Notes under the pieces: generated by a model | The model's database searches: none | Told to the model about the DNA's origin: nothing | Seen by the model: the letters and a program-made list of their open reading frames with translations, nothing else | Assembly (NCBI RefSeq): GCF_902459465.1 | Contig: NC_047062.1 | Location: forward strand, 26,033,866-26,097,865 | Direction: 5' to 3' | Source of the DNA: Asterias rubens | Lineage: Eukaryota > Echinodermata > Asteroidea > Forcipulatida > Asteriidae | Length of the DNA: 64,000 nt | Program-made: the position numbers and the translations under genes | Shown: positions 12,901 to 24,824 of the stretch, piece by piece | Position numbering within the stretch: the stretch's first letter is position 1 | Layout: the number at the start of each line of letters is the position of its first letter

Positions 12901-14094
12901 ATTTCATCAAGTGGGGCTTGTTCTGAATAAGCAGAATACTTTGTTTTGGTATAAATTATTTTTCTGGCCAGTGAAAATATATACAAGGTCGGCCCAATGT
13001 GTATAGGGGTTGCGAACAAGCTTTTAACGTGGGGTCCAGTGGAGTGGGTGGCATAGAAAAGCTCTCCTTGCTATAATATTTACATAACTTTTTATGAAAC
13101 TTAGACATGGTTCACATCCCGTATTAGGCTGTTTGATTTTGTCATAAAACCCAGTGAGGATTCTCTGTTTGTGTTTCTATAAATCGTACATGTTTTGATA
13201 TCAACATGTACTAGAAAATAACTTCAGCTATTAACATTCATTCTGTAGATTCATTCACAATGACCCACTGTCATCCGAGTGTTAAGACACTTGTGATTAT
13301 CAGCTTTTTACTTTTTCAATAATATGATAATTATATCCATCAATACTTCATCGATGTAATTATTAGACTCGTTGAGATACGGCGGCCACTTCAGGAGTGC
13401 AATGTTTGGTTTGAGCGTAGACAAACACATTTACCGAAACCAAAAAGTGTCTCAATGTGTCCACTAAACATCAAATAGACTTATTGATGTCTCGGTTTAC
13501 CTTGTTTACCATAAGGGAGAGGACAAACGTTGCTAAGCCATAAATGTGACAATGGGAGACTTATTCAACTGCCATTGAGAGCACTATAACAATTTGATAT
13601 ACATAAAAATTCGGCGATAATGTAATTTGACTCCCTCGGTCGTTCCCCCAATTCTCCATTTCTTAGACAGTTCTTTGCTTTGTATTTTCCCATTGCAAAG
13701 TTAATTTGATGTCTGTACACAATTAGACCTGGTTTTTATTTTGTAATACGAATTTAATTTGTTGAGACAATAAAGTTCCAGTTGAAATGTCAAAAAGATT
13801 TCTTCTTTTTTGGTTTTTATTAGTTTCTTTACATTATTCCCTTCTCCCCTTATGCTTTGTTGTCTGCTCCTCAAATACAAACAAATTCATATTTGAATAA
13901 CTATTTCACTCAGTTACGTTTGCTTAAAACATAATTCTGAAAGTTTGAACGTCACCTCGGCATCCAAGAACTTCAAAGGTAAAATGAGGAACAGAACTAA
14001 TCCAAGTGAGTGTCATTATTCGAAGGAATCTGGTCCTCAATATCTCAGGAAGGGTGACAGTTACTCGTTCACCACCATTCACATTCCCGTTAAA
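9916..14094 (-). CDS. F5/8C-SRCR-SRCR protein, gene 2 (both ends missing)
   Basis: Three minus-strand exons share phase-1 junctions. Exon 14094-13956 (139 bp, the same length as 848-710 of gene 1) encodes the end of an F5/8C domain (FNGNVNGGERVTV to FEVLGCR). Exon 12269-11961 encodes an SRCR domain (GIIRLAGG, HDGAWGAVCD, VCRQLGF, VACKGTEP, STAGVIC). Exon 10227-9916 encodes a second SRCR domain (VRLVDGPARG, DGTWGAICD, ACRQLGY, VICDGSE, ETAGVIC). Acceptors and donors (GTGACG, GTAAGA, GTACGT) fit. SRCR domains are secreted or surface modules used in innate immune recognition, and symmetrical phase-1 exons let them shuffle. The signal peptide and first F5/8C exons were not found between 14.1 and 15 kb, where satellite begins, so the gene may be cut off there or truncated. 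Downstream exons were not seen either. Confidence 0.85.
10586..10985. mobile_element. Foldback MITE, full copy (AAGGxAxACGTTGCCTTGG ends)
   Basis: Two arms meet at 10780-10800 (GGGAGTCACATTTTTGACTCCC); both arms contain GGTCGGCCAT, TCTACTTGTAA-like and CGCTTTTTATAGACC-like blocks in opposite order. The right outer end is CGTGTTCCTTTAA. TTAA at the ends suggests a piggyBac-type target, by inference. Confidence 0.75.
11290..11680. mobile_element. MITE of the GGCAGTGGACACTATTGG family, complete
   Basis: The terminal inverted repeats TTAAAGGCAGTGGACACTAT and ATAGTGTCCACTGCCTTTAA bound a 390-bp element with an internal palindrome around ACCTCAGATTTAGAACTTGA. Other copies in this window are at 28279, 33307, 37473, 56623 and 61617. 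TTAA at both ends suggests piggyBac-type insertion. Confidence 0.85.
11728..11830 (+). repeat. tRNA-derived SINE copy
   Basis: A tRNA-like head has an A box (TAGCTCAGTTGGTAGAGC) and a B box (GGTTCGAATCA). It is followed by a non-tRNA tail (TTTGTTCAACCCC) shared with the copy at 53628. The acceptor stem pairs poorly and CCA-end context is lacking, so this is a SINE head rather than a tRNA gene. Confidence 0.75.
12333..12440. repeat. Degenerate CTGT-rich simple repeat
   Basis: Alternating CTGT/GTGT/CGGT tetranucleotides lie just upstream (minus-strand sense) of the first SRCR exon. Confidence 0.85.
12441..13955. other. Intron of gene 2
   Basis: AT-rich intronic sequence between the F5/8C exon and the first SRCR exon of gene 2. 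No further exon or repeat was recognised. Confidence 0.5.
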
Positions 14095-14254
14095 CTAAAA
14101 CAGAAATCAAAGAGAAATAACTTGAGGCTCTTCTTGTGAGCAGCATAGTCATTAAATTTAATTCATATTATTCCGATCTAAGGATAATTGATGACTCTTG
14201 TGGGAACTTACAAAGCTCTTTTCACAGGAAAAATCCCGGGAACTTTTGGTCGAT

Positions 14255-14488
14255 CTTTTCACACTACAAAAAAAAAAAACTCCCGGGAATTTCCCGGGTA
14301 ATAACTTATGCCCGGGAAATAAATAACCCTGCTCAGGGGTAGGGTTAAGGAATTTAACCCCGGAAATAGTAATCCCATGAGTTACCATTAGTTGGATAGT
14401 GACACCGGTTGGGTGGCGCTGGGGTCAAAAACTCCCGGAATTTTCCAGGGAGTTTATGTTCCGGGAAATGGTTTTGTAGTGTGAAAAG
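14255..14488. mobile_element. MITE with CTTTTCACACTACAAAA ends
   Basis: The left end CTTTTCACACTACAAAA is mirrored by TTTTGTAGTGTGAAAAG at the right. Inside are several CCCGGGAAAT-like blocks in inverted orientation. No coding content. Confidence 0.75.
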
Positions 14489-15133
14489 GTCTGAAGTGTG
14501 ACTTTTGACCTGTATACAGCTGAGGCTGCAATAATCGACTGTAAATACATTGGGATTTTCATTCAAACATGGTTCTAAATAACATGTTGGATTAAAGGCA
14601 AGAATTATATTTGGTTTTTGAAACCGTTCGATAAATTTCATCCTGTATTATATGACTGTATGATGGAAAATAACCCGGCGGACTCCCCTTCGGACTCGGA
14701 CTCTAACTTAACACACGAGGGACTCGACTTAAACATTGTCGTAAGGTTCAAAATGTTAATGCGCAAAAATGGGCCGGGTGTATTTAGCGATACTTGGGAA
14801 AATAAGAAAATTGCTAACTCGTATTTTCGGTCAAACTTGAACCATTGAGCCTCATAGTTTTATCATACAAGCGGGCACATAGTGAGCATTGGACATGACT
14901 TGGATAAGTGGTTTGATGCATGTTACTTAGGGTATTTGAAATTTTTGCCAGCTAAGAAGATTGGTTTGAAATAGTTTGATTTAGAAGTTATAGTTGTAAA
15001 TTTTGTATTTTTAGATCAACACCATAATGCGTTTGTTCGTATTTGTCATGGAATATAGGTTTTTTTCGGCGACGTTACTTTAATTAGTCGCCGATACCGC
15101 GATACGAATTACGGAGAAGAGATATCAGTATAA
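14489..15133. other. Interval upstream of the satellite
   Basis: A short plus-strand frame at 14618-14848 contains an acidic stretch (MMENNPADSPSDSDSNLTHE) but has no recognisable domain and no clear splice sites. It was not called as a gene. Confidence 0.4.
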
Positions 15134-15414
15134 AACTAGATATAGTGTTTGTACAAACAAACACTAGGTGTTCGGCTATTGTTGGGTCAGTGTTTGAATA
15201 AATGAAACAAGTATTGTTAATAGCTCGTCAAATTACAAAGAAATCAAAACCAAACAGTTTTCTCGATGTGTAATAATTTATAGAAAAAGCATCAAAAAGT
15301 TTACATTTCAACCTAAAAGCCTTTAAATACTGCCTTTTCAAAGCATTTTACAGGCTCTTCCAGTTTAAAAAGGTCAAAAAGTCAAGAAAAGGTCACCAAC
15401 ACACCCATTTTTGT

Positions 15415-16735
15415 GGAATACGTGAGGCCCTTTCATATGATGTATAGATTGTCAAAATAGCTTTTGTGGTTGAGGAAACGTGAACTGATGAATAATGGCG
15501 ACTGGAGAAGAGACTAACTAACCGGAAGGGAAATGTTTGTTGAAAACGCCTTGAAAACAGACTACGTACGTAAAGCCCTTTCATATGATGTAGATTGTCA
15601 AAATAGCTTTTGTGGTTGAGGGCATAGGAACTTATGCATGATGACGACTGGAGAAGAGACTAACTGGAAGGGAAATGTTTGTTGAAAACGCCTTGAAAAC
15701 AGACTACGTACGTAAAGCCCTTTCATATGATGTATAGATTGTCAAAATAGCTTTTGTGGTTGAGGACATAGGAACTTATGCATAATGACGACTGGAGAAG
15801 AGACTAACTAACCGAATAGGAAATGTTTGTTGAAAACATCTGAAAACAGACTACGTACGTAAAGCCCTTTCATATGATGTATAGATTGTCAAAATAGCTT
15901 TTGTGGTTGAGGACATAGGAACTTATGCATAATGACGACTGGAGAAGAGACTAACTAACCGAATAGGAAATGTTTGTTGAAAACATCTGAAAACAGACTA
16001 CGTACGTAAAGCCCTTTCATATGATGTATAGATTGTCAAAATAGCTTGTGTGGTTGAGGACATAGGAACTTATGCATAATGACGACTGGAGAAGAGACTA
16101 ACTAACCGAAAGGGAAATGTTTGTTGAAAACACCTTGAAAACAGACTACGTACGTAAAGCCCTTTCATATGATGTATAGATTGTCAAAATAGCTTGTGTG
16201 GTTGAGGATATGGGAGCTTATGCATAATGACGACTGGAGAAGAACCTAACTAGGAGGAAAATCTTTGTTGAAAACGCCTTGAAAACAGACTACGTACGTA
16301 AAGCCCTTTCATATGATGTATAGATTGTCAAAATAGCTTTTGTGGTTGAGGACATAGGAACTTATGCATAATGACGACTGGAGAAGAGACTAACTAACCG
16401 AACAGGAAATGATTGTTGAAAACATCTGAAAACAGACTACGTACGTAAAGCCCTTTCATATGATGTATAGATTGTCAAAATAGCTTGTGTGGTTGAGGAC
16501 ATAGGAACTTATGCATAATGACGACTGGAGAAGAGACTAACTAACCGAAAAGGAAATGTTTGTTGAAAACACCTTGAAAACAGACTACGTACGTAAAGCC
16601 CTTTCATATGATGTATAGATTGTCAAAATAGCTTGTGTGGTTGAGGATATGGGAGCTTATGCATAATGACGACTGGAGAAGAAAATAACTAGGAGGAAAA
16701 TCTTTGTTGAAAACGCCTTGAAAACAGACTAAAGC
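15415..16735. repeat. Nine subrepeats of about 143 bp in satellite unit 1
   Basis: Each subrepeat carries CGTAAAGCCCTTTCATATGA, GTCAAAATAGCTT, TGACGACTGGAGAAGA and GAAAACAGACTACGTACGT. Units 2, 3 and 4 have three copies and unit 5 has six. Confidence 0.85.
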
Positions 16736-16789
16736 GAAGCTATTTATAGGAGAAAAAAAAATTAAATACAAAAATAAATCGTACAAATT

Positions 16790-16882
16790 TTGGTCGCCAA
16801 GTGGTCTCCCATCCAAATACTGACTGGGCTCGATTTTGCTTAACTTTAGTGACAGGTGTTATCAACGCAGTATGGTACGCAG
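16790..16882 (-). pseudogene. 5S rRNA-derived segment, satellite unit 1
   Basis: The minus strand runs ACCATACTGCGTTGATAACA, AAGTTAAGCAAAATCGAGCC, CAGTCAGTATTTGGATGGGA, GACCACTTGG. This follows animal 5S rRNA (CCATACCACG..GAA, AAGTTAAGCA..TCGGGCC, GGTCAGTACTTGGATGGG, GACCGCCTGG) with about 16 nt lost before the A-box. The C-box-like TTGGATGGGAGACC is intact; the A-box is degenerate. It is not a functional 5S gene. Confidence 0.8.
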
Positions 16883-18461
16883 CCTAAAACGATCAACACG
16901 TGGTGCAGAGCGTGACCATGCTCATCAATGCACCGCATACTTACACGTGGTGACCGCAATGCACCGCATGCTTACACGTGGTGACAAAGTACATGTACAT
17001 GTAATTGTAAAATCTTTACGCGCAATCAATGGGGGAATTTTGTAGTGCTTTATACGTGAATTTTAGATTTTTCAACATCGATTTTGAACCAGAAGACAAG
17101 ATCAAAATGGGGTCATGTCTGTGAGGTGTTTACGGAGTTTTTAATGCCCTTTCCGATGATGTATTGATTGTCAAAATCCGTCATGCAGATCAAAAGTTAT
17201 GATTTTTTAAAATAATACCGCATACTTACACGTGGTGACCGCAATGCACCGCATGCTTACACGTGGTGACAAAGTACATGTACATGTAATTGTAAAATCT
17301 TTACGCGCAATCAATGGGGGAATTTTGTAGTCTTTATACATGAATTTTGAAATTTTCAACTTCTCTTTTGAGCCAGAAGACAAAATCAAAATGGGGTCAT
17401 GTCTGTGAGGCGTTTACGGAGTTTTTAATGCCCTTTCAGATGATGTATTGATTGTAAAAATCCCTCATGTAGATCAAAAGTTATGATTTTTTGAAATAAT
17501 AAACTTTGAGTTAGTGTATCTCGTCAACTGATGACGTCATCGTGACGTAACAACTTTTGCATCATCTACTGGTTATTGTCTACCTGTGTGCAAAGTTTCA
17601 ACTTAATGCAAGCTTCGCATCTATGTTTTTTCTTGCGGACAATCGACAGCGAGAAGAATGAGAAAAACCAAAAAAAAACTAGATATAGTGTTTGTACAAA
17701 CAAACACTAGGTGTTCGGCTATTGTTGGGTCAATGTTTGAATAAATGAAACAAGTATTGTTAATATTGTCAAATTACAAAGAAATCAAAACCAAACAGTT
17801 TTCTCGATGTGTAATAATTTATAGAAAAAGCATCAAAAGTGTACATTTCAACCTAAAAGCCTTTAAATACTGCCTTTTCAAAGCATTTTACAGGCTCTTC
17901 CAGTTTAAAAAGGTCAAAAAGTCAAGAAAAGGTCACCAACACACCCATTTTTGTGGAATACGTGAGGCCCTTTCATATGATGTATAGATTGTCAAAATAG
18001 CTTTTGTGGTTGAGGACATAGGAACTTATGCATAATGACGACTGGAGAAGAGACTAACTAACCGAATAGGAAATGTTTGTTGAAAACATCTGAAAACAGA
18101 CTACGTACGTAAAGCCCTTTCATATGATGTATAGATTGTCAAAATAGCTTGTGTGGTTGAGGATATAGGAACTTACGCATAATGACGACTGGAGAAGAGA
18201 CTAACTAACCAAAAAAAGGAAATGTTTGTAGAAAACACCTTGAAAACAGACTACGTACGTAAAGCCCTTTCATATGATGTATAGATTGTCAAAATAGCTT
18301 GTGTGGTTGAGGATATGAGAGCTTATGCATAACGACGACTGGAGAAGAGACTAACTAGGAGGAAAATCTTTGTTGAAAACGCCTTGAAAACAGACTAAAG
18401 CGAAGCTATTTATAGGAGAAAAAAAAATTAAAAATTAATACAAAAATAAATCGTACAAATT

Positions 18462-18555
18462 TTGGTCGCCAAGTGGTCTCCCATCCAAATACTGACTGGG
18501 CTCGATTTTGCTTAACTTTAGTGACAGGTGTTATCAACGCAGTATGGTACGCAGA
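18462..18555 (-). pseudogene. 5S rRNA-derived segment, satellite unit 2
   Basis: Same 5S-like order as in unit 1, with TTGGATGGGAGACC kept; one base differs after GGTACGCAG. Confidence 0.8.
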
Positions 18556-20139
18556 CTAAAACGATCAACACGTGGTGCAGAGCGTGACCATGCTCCTCAA
18601 TGCACCGCATACTTACACGTGGTGACCGCAATGCACCGCATGCTTACACGTGGTGACAAAGTACATGTACATGTAATTGTAAAATCTTTACGCGCAATCA
18701 ATGGGGGAATTTTGTAGTGCTTTATACGTGAATTTTAGATTTTTCAACATCGATTTTGAACCAGAAGACAAGATCAAAATGGGGTCATGTCTGTGAGGTG
18801 TTTACGGAGTTTTTAATGCCTTTTCCGATGATGTATTGATTGTCAAAATCCGTCATGCAGATCAAAAGTTATGATTTTTTGAAATAATACCGCATACTTA
18901 CACGTGGTGACCGCAATGCACCGCGTGCTTACACGTGGTGACAAAGTACATGTACATGTAATTGTAAAATCTTTACGCGCAATCAATGGGGGAATTTTGT
19001 AGTCTTTATACAGTGTACATGAATTTTGAAATTTTCAACCTCGATTTTGAACCGGAAGACAAGATCAAAATGGGGTCATGTCTGTGAGGTGTTTACGGAG
19101 TTTTTAATGCCCTTTCCGATGATGTATTGATTGTAAAAATCCTTCATGCAGATCAAAAGTTATGATTTTTTGAAATAATAAACTTTGAATGAGTGTATCT
19201 CGTCAACTGATGACGTCATCGTGACGTAAGAACTTTTGCATCATCTACTGGTTATTGTCTACCTGTGTGCAAAGTTTCAACGTAATGCAAGCTTCGCATC
19301 TATTTTTTTTCTTGCGGACAATCGACAGCGAGAAGAATGAGAAAAACCAAAAAAAAACTAGATATAGTGTTTGTACAAACAAACACTAGGTGTTCGGCTA
19401 TTGTTGGGTCAATGTTTGAATAAATGAAACAAGTATTGTTAATATTGTCAAATTACAAAGAAATCAAAACCAAACAGTTTTCTCGATGTGTAATAATTTA
19501 TAGAAAAAGCATCAAAAGTGTACATTTCAACCTAAAAGCCTTTAAATACTGCCTTTTCAAAGCATTTTACAGGCTCTTCCAGTTTAAAAAGGTCAAAAAG
19601 TCAAGAAAAGGTCACCAACACACCCATTTTTGTGGAATACGTGAGGCCCTTTCATATGATGTATAGATTGTCAAAATAGCTTTTGTGGTTGAGGACATAG
19701 GAACTTATGCATAATGACGACTGGAGAAGAGACTAACTAACCGAATAGGAAATGTTTGTTGAAAACATCTGAAAACAGACTACGTACGTAAAGCCCTTTC
19801 ATATGATGTATAGATTGTCAAAATAGCTTGTGTGGTTGAGGATATAGGAACTTACGCATAATGACGACTGGAGAAGAGACTAACTAACCAAAAAAAGGAA
19901 ATGTTTGTAGAAAACACCTTGAAAACAGACTACGTACGTAAAGCCCTTTCATATGATGTATAGATTGTCAAAATAGCTTGTGTGGTTGAGGATATGAGAG
20001 CTTATGCATAACGACGACTGGAGAAGAGACTAACTAGGAGGAAAATCTTTGTTGAAAACGCCTTGAAAACAGACTAAAGCGAAGCTATTTATAGGAGAAA
20101 AAAAATTAAAAATTAATACAAAAATAAATCGTACAAATT

Positions 20140-20234
20140 TTGGTCGCCAAGTGGTCTCCCATCCAAATACTGACTGGGCTCGATTTTGCTTAACTTTAGT
20201 GACAGGTGTTATCAACGCAGTATGGTACGCAGAC
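20140..20234 (-). pseudogene. 5S rRNA-derived segment, satellite unit 3
   Basis: Copy identical by eye to that of unit 2 over the 5S-like stretch. Confidence 0.8.
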
Positions 20235-21825
20235 TAAAACGATCAACACGTGGTGCAGAGCGTGACCATGCTCCTCAATGCACCGCATACTTACACGTGG
20301 TGACCGCAATGCACCGCATGCTTACACGTGGTGACAAAGTACATGTACATGTAAGTGTAAAATCTTTACGCGCAATCAATGGGGGAATTTTGTAGTGCTT
20401 TATACGTGAATTTTAGATTTTTCAACATCGATTTTGAACCAGAAGACAAGATCAAAATGGGGTCATGTCTGTGAGGTGTTTACGGAGTTTTTAATGCCCT
20501 TTCCGATGATGTATTGATTGTCAAAATCCGTCATGCAGATCAAAAGTTATGATTTTTTGAAATAATACCGCATACTTACACGTGGTGACCGCAATGCACC
20601 GCGTGCTTACACGTGGTGACAAAGTACATGTACATGTAATTGTAAAATCTTTACGCGCAATCAATGGGGGAATTTTGTAGTCTTTATACAGTGTACATGA
20701 ATTTTGAAATTTTCAACCTCGATTTTGAACCGGAAGACAAGATCAAAATGGGGTCATGTCTGTGAGGTGTTTACGGAGTTTTTAATGCCCTTTCCGATGA
20801 TGTATTGATTGTAAAAATCCTTCATGCAGATCAAAAGTTATGATTTTTTGAAATAATAAACTTTGAATGAGTGTATCTCGTCAACTGATGACGTCATCGT
20901 GACGTAAGAACTTTTGCATCATCTACTGGTTATTGTCTACCTGTGTGCAAAGTTTCAACTTAATGCAAGCTTCGCATCTATGCTTTTTCTTGCGGACAAT
21001 CGACAGCGAGAAGAATAAGAAAAACCAAAAAAAAAAAAAAACTAGATATAGTGTTTGTACAAACAAACACTAGGTGTTCGGCTATTGTTGGGTCAGTGTT
21101 TGAATAAATGAAACAAGTATTGTTAATATTGTCAAATTACAAAGAAATCAAAACCAAACAGTTTTCTCGATGTGTAATAATTTTTAGAAAAAGCATCAAA
21201 AGTGTACATTTCAACCTAAAAGCCTTTAAATACTGCCTTTTCAAAGCATTTTACAGGCTCTTCCAGTTTAAAAAGGTCAAAAAGTCAAGAAAAGGTCACC
21301 AACACACCCATTTTTGTGGAATACGTGAGGCCCTTTCATATGATGTATAGATTGTCAAAATAGCTTTTGTGGTTGAGGACATAGGAACTTATGCATAATG
21401 ACGACTGGAGAAGAGACTAACTAACCGAATAGGAAATGTTTGTTGAAAACATCTGAAAACAGACTACGTACGTAAAGCCCTTTCATATGATGTATAGATT
21501 GTCAAAATAGCTTGTGTGGTTGAGGATATAGGAACTTACGCATAATGACGACTGGAGAAGAGACTAACTAACCAAAAAAAGGAAATGTTTGTAGAAAACA
21601 CCTTGAAAACAGACTACGTACGTAAAGCCCTTTCATATGATGTATAGATTGTCAAAATAGCTTGTGTGGTTGAGGATATGAGAGCTTATGCATAACGACG
21701 ACTGGAGAAGAGACTAACTAGGAGGAAAATCTTTGTTGAAAACGCCTTGAAAACAGACTAAAGCGAAGCTATTTATAGGAGAAAAAAAAATTAAAAATTA
21801 ATACAAAAATAAATCGTACAAATTT

Positions 21826-21920
21826 TGGTCGCCAAGTGGTCTCCCATCCAAATACTGACTGGGCTCGATTTTGCTTAACTTTAGTGACAGGTGTTATCAA
21901 CGCAGTATGGTACGCAGACT
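21826..21920 (-). pseudogene. 5S rRNA-derived segment, satellite unit 4
   Basis: Copy identical by eye to those of units 2 and 3 over the 5S-like stretch. Confidence 0.8.
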
Positions 21921-23927
21921 AAAACGATCAACACGTGGTGCAGAGCGTGACCATGCTCCTCAATGCACCGCATACTTACACGTGGTGACTGCAATGCACC
22001 GCATGCTTACACGTGGTGACAAAGTACATGTACATGTAATTGTAAAATCTTTACGCGCAATCAATGGGGGAATTTTGTAGTGCTTTATACGTGAATTTTA
22101 GATTTTTCAACATCGATTTTGAACCAAAAGACAAGATCAAAATGGGGTCATGTCTGTGAGGTGTTTACGGAGTTTTTAATGCCCTTTCCGATGATGTATT
22201 GATTGTCAAAATCCGTCATGCAGATCAAAAGTTATGATTTTTTGAAATAATACCGCATACTTACACGTGGTGACCGCAATGCACCGCATGCTTACACGTG
22301 GTGACAAAGTACATGTACATGTAATTGTAAAATCTTTACGCGCAATCAATGGGGGAATTTTGTAGTCTTTATACATGAATTTTGAAATTTTCAACTTCTC
22401 TTTTGAGCCGGAAGACAAAATCAAAATGGGGTCATGTCTGTGAAGCGTTTACGGAGTTTTTAATGCCCTTTCAGATGATGTATTGATTGTAAAAATCCCT
22501 CATGTAGATCAAAAGTTATGATTTTTTGAAATAATAAACTTTGAGTTAGTGTATCTCGTCAACTGATGACGTCATCGTGACGTAACAACTTTTGCATCAT
22601 CTACTGGTTATTGTCTACCTGTGTGCAAAGTTTCAACTTAATGCAAGCTTCGCATCTATGCTTTTTCTTGCGGACAATCGACAGCGAGAAGAATAAGAAA
22701 AACCAAAAAAAAACTAGATATAGTGTTTGTACGAACAAACACTAGGTGTTCGGCTATTGTTGGGTCAGTGTTTGAATAAATGAAACAAGTATTGTTAATA
22801 TTGTCAAATTACAAAGAAATCAAAACCAAACAGTTTTCTCGATGTGTAATAATTTATAGAAAAAGCATCAAAAGTGTACATTTCAACCTAAAAGCCTTTA
22901 AATACTGCCTTTTCAAAGCATTTTACAGGCTCTTCCAGTTTAAAAAAGGCAAAAAGTCAAGAAAAGGTCACCAACACACCCATTTTTGTGGAATACGTGA
23001 GGCCCTTTCATATGATGTATAGATTGTCAAAATAGCTTTTGTGGTTGAGGAAACGTGAACTGATGAATAATGGCGACTGGAGAAGAGCCTAACTAACCAG
23101 AAGGGAAATGTTTGTTGAAAACGCCTTGAAAACAGACTACGTACGTAAAGCTCTTTCATATGATGTATAGATTGTCAAAATAGCTTTTGTGGTTGAGGAC
23201 ATAGGAACTTATGCATAATCACGACTGAAGAAGAGACTAACTAACCGAATAGGAAATGTTTGTTGAAAACATCTGAAAACAGACTACGTACGTAAAGCCC
23301 TTTCATATGATGTATAGATTGTCAAAATAGCTTGTGTGGTTGAGGATATAGGAACTTATGCATAATGACGACTGGAGAAGAGACTAACTAACCGAAAGGG
23401 AAATGTTTGTTGAAAACACCTTGAAAACAGACTACGTACGTAAAGCCCTTTCATATGATGTATAGATTGTCAAAATAGCTTGTGTGGTTGAGGATATGGG
23501 AGCTTATGCATAATGACGACTGGAGAAGAGCCTAACTAGGAGGAAAATCTTTGTTGAAAACGCCTTGAAAACAGACTACGTACGTAAAGCCCTTTCATAT
23601 GATGTATAGATTGTCAAAATAGCATTTGTGGTTGAGGACATAGGAACTTATGCATAATGACGACTGGAGAAGAGACTAACTAACCGAAAAGGAAATGTTT
23701 GTTGAAAACACCTTGAAAACAGACTACGTACGTAAAGCCCTTTCATATGATGTATAGATTGTCAAAATAGCTTGTGTGGTTGAGGATATGGGAGCTTATG
23801 CATAATTACGACTGGAGAAGAGACTAACTAGGAGGAAAATCTTTGTTGAAAACGCCTTGAAAACAGACTAAAGCGAAGCTATTTATAGGAGAAAAAAAAT
23901 TAAATACAAAAATAAATCGTACAAATT

Positions 23928-24022
23928 TTGGTCGCCAAGTGGTCTCCCATCCAAATACTGACTGGGCTCGATTTTGCTTAACTTTAGTGACAGGTGTTAT
24001 CAACGCAGTATGGTACGTAGAC
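23928..24022 (-). pseudogene. 5S rRNA-derived segment, satellite unit 5
   Basis: Same 5S-like order; differs from the middle units by TACGTAGA for TACGCAGA at its edge. Confidence 0.8.
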
Positions 24023-24824
24023 TAAAACGATCAACACGTGGTGCAGAGCGTGACTATGCTCATCAATGCACCGCATACTTACACGTGGTGACCGCAATGC
24101 ACCGCATGCTTACACGTGGTGACAAAGTACATGTACATGTAATTGTAAAATCTTTACGCGCAATCAATGGGGGAATTTTGTAGTGCTTTATACGTGAATT
24201 TTAGATTTTTCAACATCGATTTTGAACCAGAAGACAAGATCAAAATGGGGTCATGTCTGTGAGGTGTTTACGGAGTTTTTAATGCCCTTTCCGATGATGT
24301 ATTGATTGTCAAAATCCGTCATGCAGATCAAAAGTTATGATTTTTTGAAATAATACCGCATACTTACACGTGGTGACCGCAATGCACCGCATGCTTACAC
24401 GTGGTGACAAAGTACATGTACATGTAATTGTAAAATCTTTACGCGCAATCAATGGGGGAATTTTGCAGTCTTTATACAGTGTACATGAATTTTGAAATTT
24501 TCAACCTCGATTTTGAACCGGAAGACAAGATCAAAATGGGGTCATGTCTGTGAGGTGTTTACGGAGTTTTTAATGCCCTTTCCGATGATGTATTGATTGT
24601 AAAAATCCTTCATGCAGATCAAAAGTTATGATTTTTTGAAATAATAAACTTTGAATTAGTGTATCTCATCAACTGATGACGTCATCGTGACGTAAGAACT
24701 TTTGTATCATCTACTGGTTATTGTCTACCCGTGTGCAAAGTTTCAACTTAATGCAAGCTTCGCATCTATGCTTTTTCTTGCGGACAATCGACAGCGAGAA
24801 GAATAAGAAAAACCAAAAAAAAAA

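Larger units (their letters stand above)
15134..24815. repeat. Five-unit tandem satellite with embedded 5S rRNA-derived segments
   Basis: Units start at CTAGATATAGTGTTTGTAC: 15134, 17677, 19356, 21040 and 22712, with lengths about 2543, 1679, 1684, 1672 and 2104 bp. Each unit has, in order: a palindromic start (AGTGTTTGTACAAACAAACA), a block of about 143-bp subrepeats joined by TACGTACGTA, a 5S-like segment on the minus strand, two copies of an approx. 287-bp block (CTTACACGTGGTGAC, GTACATGTACATGTAA), a TGATGACGTCATCGTGACG stretch, and a CTTGCGGACAATCGACAGCG end followed by poly(A). The unit length differences equal whole numbers of subrepeats (9, 3, 3, 3 and 6 copies). The three middle units are almost identical; the first and last differ more. 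The short open frames in the units are repeat shadows. Confidence 0.9.

Noticed and set aside
16790-16882. Functional 5S rRNA gene
   Set aside because: The A-box region is degenerate, about 16 nt are missing and the 3' end diverges.
16836-17045. Repeated 69-80-residue ORFs in the satellite (MLNFSDRCYQRSMVR, MKQVLLILSNYK)
   Set aside because: They repeat with the satellite, one overlaps the 5S-derived part, and no coding signature or domain is seen.
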